A stretch of 64,000 nucleotides of DNA from Hyphomicrobium sp. (lineage in GTDB: Bacteria > Pseudomonadota > Alphaproteobacteria > Rhizobiales > Hyphomicrobiaceae): NCBI GenBank assembly GCA_003987725.1, contig RXJH01000013.1, forward strand, positions 213,945 to 277,944, read 5' to 3'. How positions within the stretch are numbered: the first letter of the stretch is position 1; every line of letters begins with the position of its first letter. The position numbers and the translations under genes are program-made. Below are positions 1 to 8,034 of the stretch, one piece after another. The notes beneath the pieces were generated by a model. That model was not told the origin of the DNA. It did not search any database and worked only from the letters and a program-made list of their open reading frames with translations.

Positions 1-1
1 C

Positions 2-757
2 GAAGGGCAGCCGGGCCTCGGCTACATCTTCTGGCGCGACGGCGAGGAAGGCGGAGCCGGTCCCGTTGCCAAGAACATCGGCCCGGAACGCGCGTCCGCG
101 ATCAAATCGCAGCTCGGCCTGAAAGATGGCGACGCGGTCTTCTTCGTCGCGGGCAATCCGGCGAACTTCTACAAGTTCGCAGGCCTCGCGCGCGATCGTG
201 TCGGCCAGGAGCTGAAGCTTATCGACGAGAACCGCTTTGCGCTCGCCTGGATCGTCGACTTCCCGTTCTACGAATGGAACGAGGAAGAGAAGAAGATCGA
301 CTTCTCGCACAACCCGTTCTCGATGCCGAAGGGTGGCGGCGAGGCGCTGGAAGCGGCCGAGAAATCGGGCCGCGACGCACTCCTCGCGCTCAAGGCGAAC
401 CAATACGACATTGTTTGCAACGGCTACGAGATCGCCTCGGGATCGGTGCGTAACCACGTGCCCGAAACAATGGTGAAAGCTTTCGAGATCACTGGGCTGT
501 CTAAGGCTGATGTCGAAGCGCGCTTCGGCGGTCTCTATCGCGCGTTCCAGTACGGCGCGCCTCCGCACGGTGGCATGGCCGCGGGTATCGAACGCATCGT
601 CATGTTGCTGACCGGCGGGAAAACGGTGCGTGAGGTCGCGCTATTCCCGATGAACCAGCAGGCCGCCGATCTGCTGATGGGCGCACCGAGCGAAGCCGCC
701 CCGAAGCAGCTCCGCGAACTCTCCATCCGCGTCGTCGCGCCGGAGAAGAAGGCTTAG
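2..757 (+). CDS. aspS: Aspartyl-tRNA synthetase, C-terminal part (5' end outside window)
   Basis: Charges tRNA-Asp with aspartate in the cytoplasm; many alphaproteobacterial forms also charge tRNA-Asn. The reading frame is open from the window edge, so about 250 C-terminal residues are visible. The fragment covers part of the bacterial insertion (GAD) domain, then the end of the class II catalytic core. The core includes [11 protein letters not shown] and the class II motif 3 segment [16 protein letters not shown], whose arginine contacts ATP. The C-terminal [16 protein letters not shown] segment is typical of bacterial AspS. The N-terminal anticodon-binding domain lies upstream of the window. 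Confidence 0.95.
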   Translation, partial: EGQPGLGYIFWRDGEEGGAGPVAKNIGPERASAIKSQLGLKDGDAVFFVAGNPANFYKFAGLARDRVGQELKLIDENRFALAWIVDFPFYEWNEEEKKIDFSHNPFSMPKGGGEALEAAEKSGRDALLALKANQYDIVCNGYEIASGSVRNHVPETMVKAFEITGLSKADVEARFGGLYRAFQYGAPPHGGMAAGIERIVMLLTGGKTVREVALFPMNQQAADLLMGAPSEAAPKQLRELSIRVVAPEKKA

Positions 758-883
758 ACACGGCTCATCCGTTAATTGAGCTCACACAAATGATCGCGGC
801 ACTCCCCGGTGCCGCGCAATTTCGTTTGCGGGCCCTTCAGGCTCATGCAAGAAAGTCAGGACGTTATCTCGGGGGAGAGAATA

Positions 884-1441
884 ATGGCTTATCGCAAAGC
901 ATTTCTTGCCTTGGCGTCGCTTTCTGCGATTGCGAGTATGGCAGGCGCCTCTTCAGCAGCCGCCGAATGGATCTTCAAGAAGGAAGATAAAGCATTCGGT
1001 GAGAAAGAAGCGGTGGCCATGTCCATCGGTGATTCATCTATCGTATTTTTCCGATGCAACAGCGACGGGCTTCAATTCAGCCTAGCGACGCCGGAAGATT
1101 GGGGGGACTCTTCGGACACAATAAATAAGTTGGGTCCGCAAATTATTGTTTCTATCGATGGAGCCGCGCCCGTTCGCTTTGATATTCAGATCAGTGAAAA
1201 CCAAGCTCATAAAATATTGGCGGGAACCGACGATGCGGAAACGGTAAGGCGCGCAGCCGGCGTGGTTGCGTCGGCAAAGAAGCGGATCGATATCGGACTG
1301 GAATTCCTGGGTAAACGGTATCACGCCAGCAAATTGTCAGCTGCGGGAGCAACCAAGAAGATCCAAGCCGTTTTGGACACGTGTGCGCAGCAAGCCGGCC
1401 CTAACGAGGAAAATGAAAAGGAGTCCCCGGACTCGAAATAA
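884..1441 (+). CDS. Hypothetical secreted protein (185 aa)
   Basis: The family is not recognised. The ATG at 884 is preferred because GGGGGAGAG lies a few bases upstream and because translation then begins with a classical signal peptide (MAYRKAFLALASLSAIASMAGASSAAA). Export to the periplasm is therefore likely. The mature protein is mixed charged/hydrophobic with two cysteines (in FFRCNSDG and LDTCAQQ) that could form a disulfide. A longer frame begins at 809 but has no ribosome site and would bury the signal peptide. A hairpin terminator follows the stop directly, so the gene is probably monocistronic. Confidence 0.75.
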   Translation: MAYRKAFLALASLSAIASMAGASSAAAEWIFKKEDKAFGEKEAVAMSIGDSSIVFFRCNSDGLQFSLATPEDWGDSSDTINKLGPQIIVSIDGAAPVRFDIQISENQAHKILAGTDDAETVRRAAGVVASAKKRIDIGLEFLGKRYHASKLSAAGATKKIQAVLDTCAQQAGPNEENEKESPDSK

Positions 1442-1446
1442 AAAAC

Positions 1447-1480
1447 CGGCGCCATCCACGATCGGAGGGCGCCGATTTTT
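1447..1480 (+). terminator. Rho-independent terminator after the secreted-protein gene
   Basis: A 7-bp GC-rich inverted repeat (CGGCGCC / GGCGCCG, 14-nt loop) is followed by a run of five T. It starts six bases after the stop codon at 1441. Confidence 0.7.
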
Positions 1481-1494
1481 GTTGCTCAGGAAAA

Positions 1495-1782
1495 CTATTC
1501 TGTCGCGCTATTCGGTGCGAGCGGCGCGATAACCGCGACAAACACAGTCTTGCCGTCCTTGATGGCCGTGCCGACCCAACGCCCGGAATCGCGGTGCAGA
1601 GGCGAAATCGCCGTATAGCCCTGATGCGCAAGCTGCTGGCGGGCCTGCTCGGCATTGGCTGCGTTTGCAAGTTCGGCGCTGAACGCCGCCGTTTTCCCGG
1701 CGTCAATCGAAGGTGACTCTTCCGCAAAGGCCGGAAGCGCAAAAAAGGCCGTCGCCAGTCCAACTGAAATGATGCGGATCAT
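1495..1782 (-). CDS. Small hypothetical secreted protein (95 aa)
   Basis: The function is not recognised. The start at 1782 is preceded by GGAG at good spacing, and the first 20 residues (MIRIISVGLATAFFALPAFA) form a clear signal peptide ending in AFA. The mature part is about 75 residues and Ala-rich, with a PepSY-like pattern (AEQARQQLAHQGYTAIS followed by a strand-rich stretch with WVGTAIKDGKTVFVAV). PepSY-type domains are often periplasmic protease inhibitors, but the resemblance is only by eye. It converges on the upstream secreted-protein gene across the terminator at 1447-1480. Confidence 0.7.
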   Translation of the reverse strand: MIRIISVGLATAFFALPAFAEESPSIDAGKTAAFSAELANAANAEQARQQLAHQGYTAISPLHRDSGRWVGTAIKDGKTVFVAVIAPLAPNSATE

Positions 1783-1982
1783 ATAAACTCCATTATGTTT
1801 CGCTGCGGATCTCTCTCCGCGTCACCCTCCACATAGGGAGCTTTATGCATCACCGCCAAACAACTCCCTGTGCGCGAAACACCGCCAATCGTGAGATGAT
1901 GTGATCATCGGAGAGTACGTTAAGACCGGAGACGTCTTCCCGACATTACCGTTCGGACAGAAACAAAAAGCGGACCTCGATC

Positions 1983-2897
1983 ATGCGACTTCTCTTTCTT
2001 GGTGCCGGAGCAACCGGCGGCTATTTCGGTGGACGGCTGACGAAGGCCGGCGCTGACGTGACGTTTCTCGTCCGGCCGAAACGCCGCGATCAGCTTCTCC
2101 GCGACGGCATAAAGATCGAAAGTCCCGTCGGGAATTTGACGACGCCAGTTAGGGCGATCACGCGCGAGGAAATATCGGCTCCGTTCGACGCCGTTATCCT
2201 GAGTGCCAAGGCCTACGACCTGGACGAAGCCATCGAAACGATACGGCCCGCCGTCGGTAAAGACACTTTGGTTCTGCCACTGCTCAACGGCATGAAGCAT
2301 CTTGAAACACTCGACGCTGCGTTCGGCACTCCGCGCGTCCTCGGCGGTATGTGCCAGATCAGCGTTACCTTGACTGAGGACGGTACGATCCAGCACTTCG
2401 GGCCGTTCGCAGCCCTCACGCTCGGGCCGAGGGTTGCCGAGCAAAAGAGCGGGTCGGCAAGGCTCTACGATGTTCTCGCGAAGGGTTGCGATGCGCGTCT
2501 CTCTGATGACGTCATCGCCTCCATGTGGGGCAAGTGGTTCTTCATAGCCGGGCTCGCATCATCCACATGCCTGATGCGCGCATCCGTCGGCGAGATCAAT
2601 CGCACCGGACAGGGCCGGGAATTCATGACCGGCATCGTGAGCGAATGCGTGGCCATTGCCACCGCCAATGGCTATTCGCCGGAGCAGGCGATGCTCGATT
2701 TCACGCATACGCTGATGTGCGATCCAAGCTCAAAGATTTCAGCGTCCATGCTGCGCGACATCGAACGTGGCGGCCGCATAGAAGCCGAGCAGATCGTCGG
2801 CGATATCATTCGCCGGGGCCGGGCGCAGGGCGTCGCAACGCCCCTTCTCGAAACGGCCTTTATCCATCTGCAAGCTTACGAAAACCGGTTTACCTGA
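1983..2897 (+). CDS. panE: 2-dehydropantoate 2-reductase (ketopantoate reductase family)
   Basis: Predicted to reduce ketopantoate to pantoate with NADPH in coenzyme A synthesis. At 304 aa the length is normal for the ApbA/PanE family. The N-terminal Rossmann motif GAGATGGYFGG (residues 7-17) and VRPKRRDQL match the family, and the C-terminal helical domain contains WGKWFFIAGLASSTCLMRA, the usual Lys-containing segment. Several paralogues of this family exist in most alphaproteobacteria, so the true substrate may differ. It stands alone, with no pan gene beside it. Confidence 0.8.
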   Translation: MRLLFLGAGATGGYFGGRLTKAGADVTFLVRPKRRDQLLRDGIKIESPVGNLTTPVRAITREEISAPFDAVILSAKAYDLDEAIETIRPAVGKDTLVLPLLNGMKHLETLDAAFGTPRVLGGMCQISVTLTEDGTIQHFGPFAALTLGPRVAEQKSGSARLYDVLAKGCDARLSDDVIASMWGKWFFIAGLASSTCLMRASVGEINRTGQGREFMTGIVSECVAIATANGYSPEQAMLDFTHTLMCDPSSKISASMLRDIERGGRIEAEQIVGDIIRRGRAQGVATPLLETAFIHLQAYENRFT

Positions 2898-3010
2898 GTG
2901 AATCCGTAGGCCGCTGAAGCAGCCGAGGTAGCGTAGTTAATTTTAGCGGTCTTGTTTCGAGACCGCAAAAGCACGAAAAAGACAAGCCACGAGCGTTGGA
3001 GTTCCGAAGC

Positions 3011-3523
3011 ATGATCCGTCCAATTGTTTGCGCAGCGCTATTGCTGGCCGCGCTTCCTCTTGCAGCCCTCGCACGCACGGCGAACCATGCGGGCGATTGG
3101 AATGGTGCCGAGATCAATTGGCGCGACGCCCGCTCGGGCATCTACGAAGCGTCGAAGACCCGACGCCCCGTTTTGATGGTCTTCCACGCCACCTGGTGCT
3201 CGTTTTGCAAACGCTTCAGGAAGGTCTTTAAGGATCCCGCGGTCGTTGCCGCCTCGCGCGATTTCGTGATGATCCTTGCCGATGTCGATACCGAGAAAGA
3301 GCTGAATGGTGCCTTCTCGCCCGATGGCTCCTATGTGCCGCGCACGCTTTTCATCGATCCCGACGGCAACGTCTCAGACAAGCTCGTCGGGCCGGATCCG
3401 CAATATCCGCATTCTCTGGATGTCGAATCGCCCGCCGAACTTCTCGCTCTGATGAAGAAAGCGCGCCATGTATTCGATATGGCGCCTGCCGAGACGCCGT
3501 CAGTGGGCGCAAACCCGATCTGA
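3011..3523 (+). CDS. Exported thioredoxin-fold protein
   Basis: Probably a periplasmic thiol-disulfide protein. Starting at the ATG at 3011 (GGAG 9 nt upstream), the protein begins with a signal peptide (MIRPIVCAALLLAALPLAALA). An active-site WCSFCKRF motif follows, with Cys63 and Cys66. This CxxC in a FHATWCSFC context resembles the thioredoxin_7/SoxW-DsbE-like group. The cis-Pro region is YVPRTLFIDPDG. The total of 170 aa fits a single thioredoxin domain. A TTG at 2996 in the same frame is rejected because GGAG would then lie inside the gene. The partner is unknown. It lies just before the tRNA gene and outside the island. Confidence 0.8.
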   Translation: MIRPIVCAALLLAALPLAALARTANHAGDWNGAEINWRDARSGIYEASKTRRPVLMVFHATWCSFCKRFRKVFKDPAVVAASRDFVMILADVDTEKELNGAFSPDGSYVPRTLFIDPDGNVSDKLVGPDPQYPHSLDVESPAELLALMKKARHVFDMAPAETPSVGANPI

Positions 3524-3587
3524 TACGTCACGGATTTGCATCCGGCTGTTGCACTTGGCCGCTCGACTCGCCATAAGTCCGACCGGC

Positions 3588-3674
3588 GCGGACGTGGTGG
3601 AACCGGTAGACACACAGGACTTAAAATCCTGAGACGGTAACGTCGTGTGGGTTCGAGTCCCACCGTCCGCACCA
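3588..3674 (+). tRNA. tRNA-Leu (anticodon UAA)
   Basis: An 87-nt class II tRNA. The acceptor stem GCGGACG pairs with CGTCCGC, followed by A and an encoded CCA. The anticodon arm CAGGA-CTTAAAA-TCCTG gives anticodon UAA, reading UUA/UUG. A long variable arm (GAGACGGTAACGTC) and a T-loop GGTTCGAGTCC are present. Its last 56 bases are the left attachment repeat of the island that follows. Confidence 0.97.
3619..3674 (+). repeat. Left attachment repeat (inside tRNA-Leu)
   Basis: Identical over 56 bp to 8808-8863. Identity begins at ACTTAAAATCC in the anticodon loop and runs through the encoded CCA, then stops abruptly on both sides. Confidence 0.9.
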
Positions 3675-3732
3675 CCGCGAAATTCCAGGATAAATTGCGT
3701 CTAGCCGAGTGTTCCGCAAGCGCGGAACAAGG

Positions 3733-4287
3733 ATGTCGTTAGGACACGTCGTCGATGATGACGATGTGTTGACGGCGTCAGCAACAGTGCATGCATTGAC
3801 GTGCGCACCGGTGCATGAGGCGGGGCTAGGCCCCGTTTCTTGGGCCGCCTTGCGTGAAGGCAAGCCGAGCGAACTAAACAGCCTTAACGCGCAGGCTCTG
3901 CTCCGAATTCTCATTCAAGAACGGCCCGGCCGGACGCTTCCGTGGGACTCTGTGCACGCGCTATACGCCGACATGTGCTTCGGTCTGCGACTTGCTCCAA
4001 GGCCATACAACCGGGTCGCAGCCGAGCTGGCGAAGCTAACGCGGGAAAAGGGTCGCCCCGCGAAGCGATATGAATCCCGCGTCGACACGCAGGGCAAAGA
4101 GTGGCGGGAACGGGTGTACATCATTCCGTCGTCGATGCCCGGCAATTCCATTCGGCCATTTGACAGCCACCGCGCCGAGGTACGCCGCAAAGGTAAAGAG
4201 CGGTCCAGGCACCGCCTGCGCGAGACCATAACCGGCGAGAAAATCCTGATTGTTGCGGTCCGCACTTTGAGACGATTGAGCATATAA
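3733..4287 (+). CDS. Hypothetical island protein (184 aa)
   Basis: No family is recognised with confidence. This is the first ORF after the tRNA, the place where an integrase usually sits, but no integrase R-H-R-Y signature is visible. The central part (LNAQALLRILIQERPGRTL, then VAAELAKLTREKGRPAKR and a strand-rich WRERVYIIP) looks like a winged-helix domain, so a phage-type regulator is possible. The basic C-terminal tail (RRKGKERSRHRLRE) may be out-of-frame debris. The start is uncertain: an in-frame GTG at 3709 also exists, and neither has a good ribosome site. A CGTTAGGACACG motif overlaps its first codons. Confidence 0.45.
   Translation: MSLGHVVDDDDVLTASATVHALTCAPVHEAGLGPVSWAALREGKPSELNSLNAQALLRILIQERPGRTLPWDSVHALYADMCFGLRLAPRPYNRVAAELAKLTREKGRPAKRYESRVDTQGKEWRERVYIIPSSMPGNSIRPFDSHRAEVRRKGKERSRHRLRETITGEKILIVAVRTLRRLSI
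3737..3748 (+). repeat. Island motif copy 1 (CGTTAGGACACG)
   Basis: Exact 12-bp match to the copy at 4981-4992. The ten-base core CGTTAGGACA recurs at 8715-8724 and, inverted, at 8770-8779. All four copies lie inside the island. Confidence 0.6.
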
Positions 4288-4401
4288 TGCAGCCTTTACA
4301 GGATTATCGATCTCTTCCTCTGAACTATTGTGACGCCCATTTGCTTCAACCCAGATGCGATCCGTCGCCGGCTCGTCCAGCCTGTTCAGAGGAGAGGACA
4401 A

Positions 4402-4917
4402 ATGAATGCCATCGCTCAACTTCTCGGCCGCTCAGGCCTCCTAAAGCTCGATTACAATCTGCTCCGCGCCGCAATGGTGATCATCTTCGCGTGGTTCGGA
4501 TACGACAAATGGTTCGAATCTGAGATCAAAGCGCTGTTGCCCATCATTACCCATGGACCCTTCACCTCCTGGACGATCCCGGTGTTGGGTATTCGCGGCA
4601 CCTCCATTTTTCTCGGCGCGTCGGAATGGACTTTTGGCGCGTTGCTGCTTCTGGGTTTCTGGAACAAGAAGGCAGGAATGCTCGGCGCTCTCGGTTCCAC
4701 CGCCACCTTCATCTCTACCCTCACGGCCATGCCGTTCGTGCCAGACGCGTGGGATGCCGGTGCTGGAGGCTTTCCAGCGATGACAAATAATTCGGCCTTC
4801 CTTCTGAAGGATCTCGTGCTGCTTGCAGTCTCTGTCTACCTTCTGAAGCAAGACGTTCAACGCGTCCTCAATCAAGACGCTCAAAGGCTGCCTGCCGGTG
4901 CGAACATGAACGCTTGA
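4402..4917 (+). CDS. DUF417 (YkgB/RclC-like) inner-membrane protein
   Basis: A 171-aa membrane protein of the DUF417 family. E. coli RclC (YkgB) belongs to this family and is part of the reactive-chlorine resistance regulon. Four hydrophobic segments are visible: AAMVIIFAWFGYDKW, GASEWTFGALLLLGFW, MLGALGSTATFISTLTAMPF, and LLKDLVLLAVSVYLL. The start at 4402 has a strong GGAGAGGA site; an upstream frame extension from 4330 does not. E. coli RclC is slightly longer, and the loop between helices 1 and 2 is shorter here. The AraC-type gene that follows convergently resembles RclR, which supports an oxidant-response role, though this is inference. Confidence 0.8.
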   Translation: MNAIAQLLGRSGLLKLDYNLLRAAMVIIFAWFGYDKWFESEIKALLPIITHGPFTSWTIPVLGIRGTSIFLGASEWTFGALLLLGFWNKKAGMLGALGSTATFISTLTAMPFVPDAWDAGAGGFPAMTNNSAFLLKDLVLLAVSVYLLKQDVQRVLNQDAQRLPAGANMNA

Positions 4918-4980
4918 GTCGGCCGCCAGCGCTCAGGCCGCGCGCCTGAACGACTAGACGAAGAGGCTTGGCCCTCTTGG

Positions 4981-4992
4981 CGTTAGGACACG
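4981..4992 (+). repeat. Island motif copy 2 (CGTTAGGACACG)
   Basis: Identical to 3737-3748. It lies in the short space between the convergent DUF417 and AraC genes. Confidence 0.6.
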
Positions 4993-5049
4993 CTTGTTCG
5001 GATTGCAGGCGTGATATTGCGAGTTCCGCTTTGCAGAGATAGCTCGTAA

Positions 5050-5988
5050 TTAGCTTTCGCTGTCGGTCTTACGCCGCGTTGCGCGGTAGCGGCCGGGCGA
5101 CAAGCCATAGTGCCGATGGAACAGCTTCGAGAATGCGGCGCTCGTTTCGTAGCCAACCCGACTCGCGATTCTCGCAATAGCCTCATCGCTCGATTCGAGC
5201 AGAAATGCAGCCTCCGCCATCCGGCGCGCGATTAGATAACGCTGCATCGGCTGGCCAACAAGCTTTGTGAAGCGCGCGGAGAATGCCGAGCGGCCAAGGC
5301 CCACCCGATTGCCTAGTTCTTGAAGTGTCCAAGGCCTCTCCGGTCGTTCGTGAATTAACTGCAGCGCAGGCCCGATATGCGGATCACCCATCGCTCCAAG
5401 CCATCCACCTTCTCCCGGACGGAGCGACGTAATCCAGCTTCGCAACACTTCGACAAAAAGCACCTCCGTCAATCGCGAGAGCGCAATGTCCTGCCCCGGT
5501 CGCGCTAGCGCCGACTCGGAGACCATGCGCTTCAGAATCGCATCGAGTCCCTCGCCGTTGGTTGGCGGTCTCAGCAAAAGCACGGGAGGCAGGAACTCAA
5601 GAACGCTGCTGCGCAAAGGCTGCGATACTGTGAAATTTCCGCAGATCATCTTCGCTGTCGGCTCCGAATTACCGCCGTGTCGCACGACACCGAGACGTCC
5701 GGGCGGCCGTTCGAGGTTCATGAGCGGGAACGGCTTGGTCAACCGATCAGAATAAAGCAGATGTTGTTCGCCGCTGGTAATGACGACGAAGTCCCCCGCG
5801 CTCATATGCAAATCTTCTCCCTGTTCGAGAGACAGGGTGGCGGCGCCTTTACTGAGGTAATGGAACAGAGCGTATGGGCGCTTTGGGAGTGCCAAGCTCC
5901 AGGGATGCCCGAGCTCAAAGTGGAAAAGCAGCGTTCCCCCAAAGCGGACACGATCAAGAACGTCAGCTAGCACATCCATAACTACCAT
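5050..5988 (-). CDS. AraC-family regulator with N-terminal cupin (RclR-like)
   Basis: A 312-aa transcription factor. The N-terminal half has the cupin_6/AraC_N pattern seen in RclR-type regulators (ALFHYLSKGAATLSL, then MSAGDFVVITSGEQHLL). The C-terminal 100 residues carry two helix-turn-helix motifs (WTLQELGNRVGLGRSAFSARF and ARIASRVGYETSAAFSKLF) and the family ending SPGRYR. In E. coli RclR two cysteines sense hypochlorous acid. Here a single cysteine (Cys116 in ICGNF) sits where RclR has its CGTL cysteine, and the N-terminal sensing cysteine is absent. It is divergent from the exported hydrolase, with an inverted repeat between them. A second ATG at 5979 is also possible. Confidence 0.85.
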   Translation of the reverse strand: MVVMDVLADVLDRVRFGGTLLFHFELGHPWSLALPKRPYALFHYLSKGAATLSLEQGEDLHMSAGDFVVITSGEQHLLYSDRLTKPFPLMNLERPPGRLGVVRHGGNSEPTAKMICGNFTVSQPLRSSVLEFLPPVLLLRPPTNGEGLDAILKRMVSESALARPGQDIALSRLTEVLFVEVLRSWITSLRPGEGGWLGAMGDPHIGPALQLIHERPERPWTLQELGNRVGLGRSAFSARFTKLVGQPMQRYLIARRMAEAAFLLESSDEAIARIASRVGYETSAAFSKLFHRHYGLSPGRYRATRRKTDSES

Positions 5989-6017
5989 TCTAATTCACCG
6001 CACGATCCGACACAATA

Positions 6018-6045
6018 TTCGGACGGATGACGCCTATCGTCCGAA
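6018..6045. promoter_or_regulatory. Inverted repeat between AraC gene and hydrolase (candidate operator)
   Basis: Perfect 8-bp arms TTCGGACG and CGTCCGAA are separated by 12 bp, with partial symmetry extending further out. The site lies 30 bp upstream of the AraC start and upstream of the divergent hydrolase. The 20-bp arm spacing suits a dimeric regulator binding one face of the helix. Assignment to this AraC protein is inference. Confidence 0.45.
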
Positions 6046-6190
6046 ATGCCCCCATCCTAAATGATGTCGCGCAGGCTGAAGCGGCGTGCACCGATCATCC
6101 CGAAATCGGTGATAGAAGAGCCGTGTTCCTGCTGGAAACGCCCGCCACCCATTGGACCTGGGCTGTCCGACCTTTCCAAAGGAACATTCG

Positions 6191-6964
6191 ATGCGAAATC
6201 TTCTACTGTCCGCCGCCTCCATTCTCTCGGCCAGTGCAGCAGCAATTGTCACCTCTGCCCAAGCGGCGGAGCTTCCCAAAGACGCGGCTCACAACATTGT
6301 GCTAGTCCATGGCGCTTTCGTCGATCAAACGAGCTGGAAGCCGGTCGCGGATATCCTCTCGAAAAAGGGCTATAACGTCACTCTCGTTGAAAATCCGCTC
6401 ACGTCACTTACTGCAGACGTCGATGCTACTAAGCAGGCCCTCGCAAAGCAGGACGGCAAGACAGTCCTCGTCGGCCATTCATGGGGTGGCGTCGTCATCA
6501 CACAAGCGGGCAATGATCCCAAAGTCTCGGCGCTTGTTTTTGTGTCCGCATTCGCACCCGATGTGGGACAATCCTTGAAGACACTGTCCGACGGCGGTCC
6601 CCCCACCGAAGGCACGGCCGCAATTCATCCGGACGAAAAAGGCAACCTCTATATCGATCCCAAGGTATTTCCTTCGGCGGTTGCGGCCGACCTGCCTCCC
6701 CAAATTGCAGAATCCTTGGCCAACCACCAGCTCCCACTGAATCACGTGGCCTTCGAGACTCCCGTCGATACGGCAGCTTGGCGGGACAAGCCGACGTTCT
6801 ATGTGATCACCACCAAGGACAAGGTCATCGCACCTGAGGTGCAGAAGATGTTCGCCGACCGCATGCGTGCCCACGTCACCGATATCGCTGGCAGCCACGC
6901 CTCGCTCGTTGTTCATGCGGACGAAGTCGCTGCGGTCCTCGAAAAGGCAGCACTTGCGAAGTGA
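6191..6964 (+). CDS. Exported alpha/beta hydrolase (EstC-like)
   Basis: A 257-aa hydrolase, probably periplasmic. The ATG at 6191 follows AAAGGAA and opens a signal peptide (MRNLLLSAASILSASAAAI, then VTSAQA). The oxyanion region is VLVHGAFVDQTSW, the nucleophile elbow is GHSWGG, the acid is probably in TTKDKVIAPE, and the histidine is in IAGSHASLV. This pattern is typical of the EstC/salicylate-esterase-like abhydrolase_6 group. The substrate is unknown. It shares a divergent promoter region with the AraC regulator and is followed by a second hydrolase, so the two may be co-transcribed. Confidence 0.8.
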   Translation: MRNLLLSAASILSASAAAIVTSAQAAELPKDAAHNIVLVHGAFVDQTSWKPVADILSKKGYNVTLVENPLTSLTADVDATKQALAKQDGKTVLVGHSWGGVVITQAGNDPKVSALVFVSAFAPDVGQSLKTLSDGGPPTEGTAAIHPDEKGNLYIDPKVFPSAVAADLPPQIAESLANHQLPLNHVAFETPVDTAAWRDKPTFYVITTKDKVIAPEVQKMFADRMRAHVTDIAGSHASLVVHADEVAAVLEKAALAK

Positions 6965-7046
6965 CGTTAGACTTCCGGCGCAAATACGCCGGGAGTCCTC
7001 CATCCGCATTCGATGCTGCCGCTGTCCAACCGAGAGGAATTAAGAA

Positions 7047-7874
7047 ATGTCTTTCGCTAATGCTCCGAGCCAATCGATTGATGTTGACGGGATCCCGTTC
7101 GTATATCGGGAACTGGGGAAAAAGGGCGGTGTACCTGTCGTCCTGCTTCATCATTTGACTGCGGTGCTCGATGACTGGGATCCTAGAATCGTCGATGGCC
7201 TGGCGTCTGAACACCACGTGATCGCATTCGACAATCGTGGCGTTGGCGCTTCTGGTGGGACAACTCCCGCTTCCGTCGAAGCGATGGCCAGCGATGCGGT
7301 CGCGTTTATCCGTGCGCTAGGTTTTAGCAAGGTGGACCTGCTGGGCTTCTCACTCGGCGGCTTCATCGCGCAGGTGATCGCTCAAAAGGAGCCCGACCTC
7401 GTGCGCAAGGTCATCATCGCCGGTTCTGGTCCCGCAGGCGGCGAAGGGATCTCGAACATGGGCGCAGTTCTACAAGACGCAGTCGCTAAGGCGGGCGCCT
7501 CAGGAAAACATCCGAAGCATTTTTTGTTCTTCTCTCAAACTGGCAACGGCCAAGCTGCGGCTGATGCCTTTCTCGCTCGCCTGAAAGAGCGTACGGCAGA
7601 TCGGGATGCTAGCATCAGCAACGAGACCATCGGTGCACAGCTAACCGCCATTCATGCCTGGGGGCAGGGAAATCCTTCCAAGCTTAGCGAGATTCATCAC
7701 CCGGTTTTCATCGCCAACGGCGACGATGACGTGATGGCGCCTACAATCAACTCGTTCGAGCTTGCCCGTCGCCTCCCCAACGCGCAGCTGAGTATTTTCC
7801 CGGATGCCAGCCATGGGGGCATTTTCCAGTACTACCCCGTTTTCGTTCAGCAGGCCTTGGATTTCCTCCGCTGA
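7047..7874 (+). CDS. Cytoplasmic alpha/beta hydrolase
   Basis: A 275-aa hydrolase without a signal peptide. GAGGAA precedes the ATG. The nucleophile elbow GFSLGG, an acid in NGDDDVMAP and the catalytic histidine in DASHGG are all in order. The early segments VVLLHHLTAVLDDWDPR and AFDNRGVGASGG are typical of haloperoxidase/3-oxoadipate enol-lactonase-like hydrolases; the usual HG oxyanion pair reads HH here. The true substrate cannot be told from sequence. It lies about 80 bp downstream of the exported hydrolase in the same orientation, within the island. Confidence 0.8.
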   Translation: MSFANAPSQSIDVDGIPFVYRELGKKGGVPVVLLHHLTAVLDDWDPRIVDGLASEHHVIAFDNRGVGASGGTTPASVEAMASDAVAFIRALGFSKVDLLGFSLGGFIAQVIAQKEPDLVRKVIIAGSGPAGGEGISNMGAVLQDAVAKAGASGKHPKHFLFFSQTGNGQAAADAFLARLKERTADRDASISNETIGAQLTAIHAWGQGNPSKLSEIHHPVFIANGDDDVMAPTINSFELARRLPNAQLSIFPDASHGGIFQYYPVFVQQALDFLR

Positions 7875-8034
7875 TAGCCAGATCGAGGCGGCGTCTTTGG
7901 ATCGTCGCCTCGGTCTTGCGAATATTCCGCCGGTGCTCGGCTTTGGGGACTGAACATAGTCGCGATCTGGATACTCCATCCTAAATCGACCTGACACGCA
8001 CTGTCATGTTCGAGGCTATCCGAAGGAGAAAGCC

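Noticed and set aside
2946-2966. GCGGTCT/AGACCGC hairpin after the ketopantoate reductase gene as a terminator
   Set aside because: It is flanked by T before and A after, and neither strand has a T tract downstream of the stem. It may be a weak stop only.
3733-4287. Decayed integrase at the tRNA-proximal end of the island
   Set aside because: The position is right, but no catalytic R...HxxR...Y pattern or SAM-like core-binding domain is visible in any frame of the ORF.
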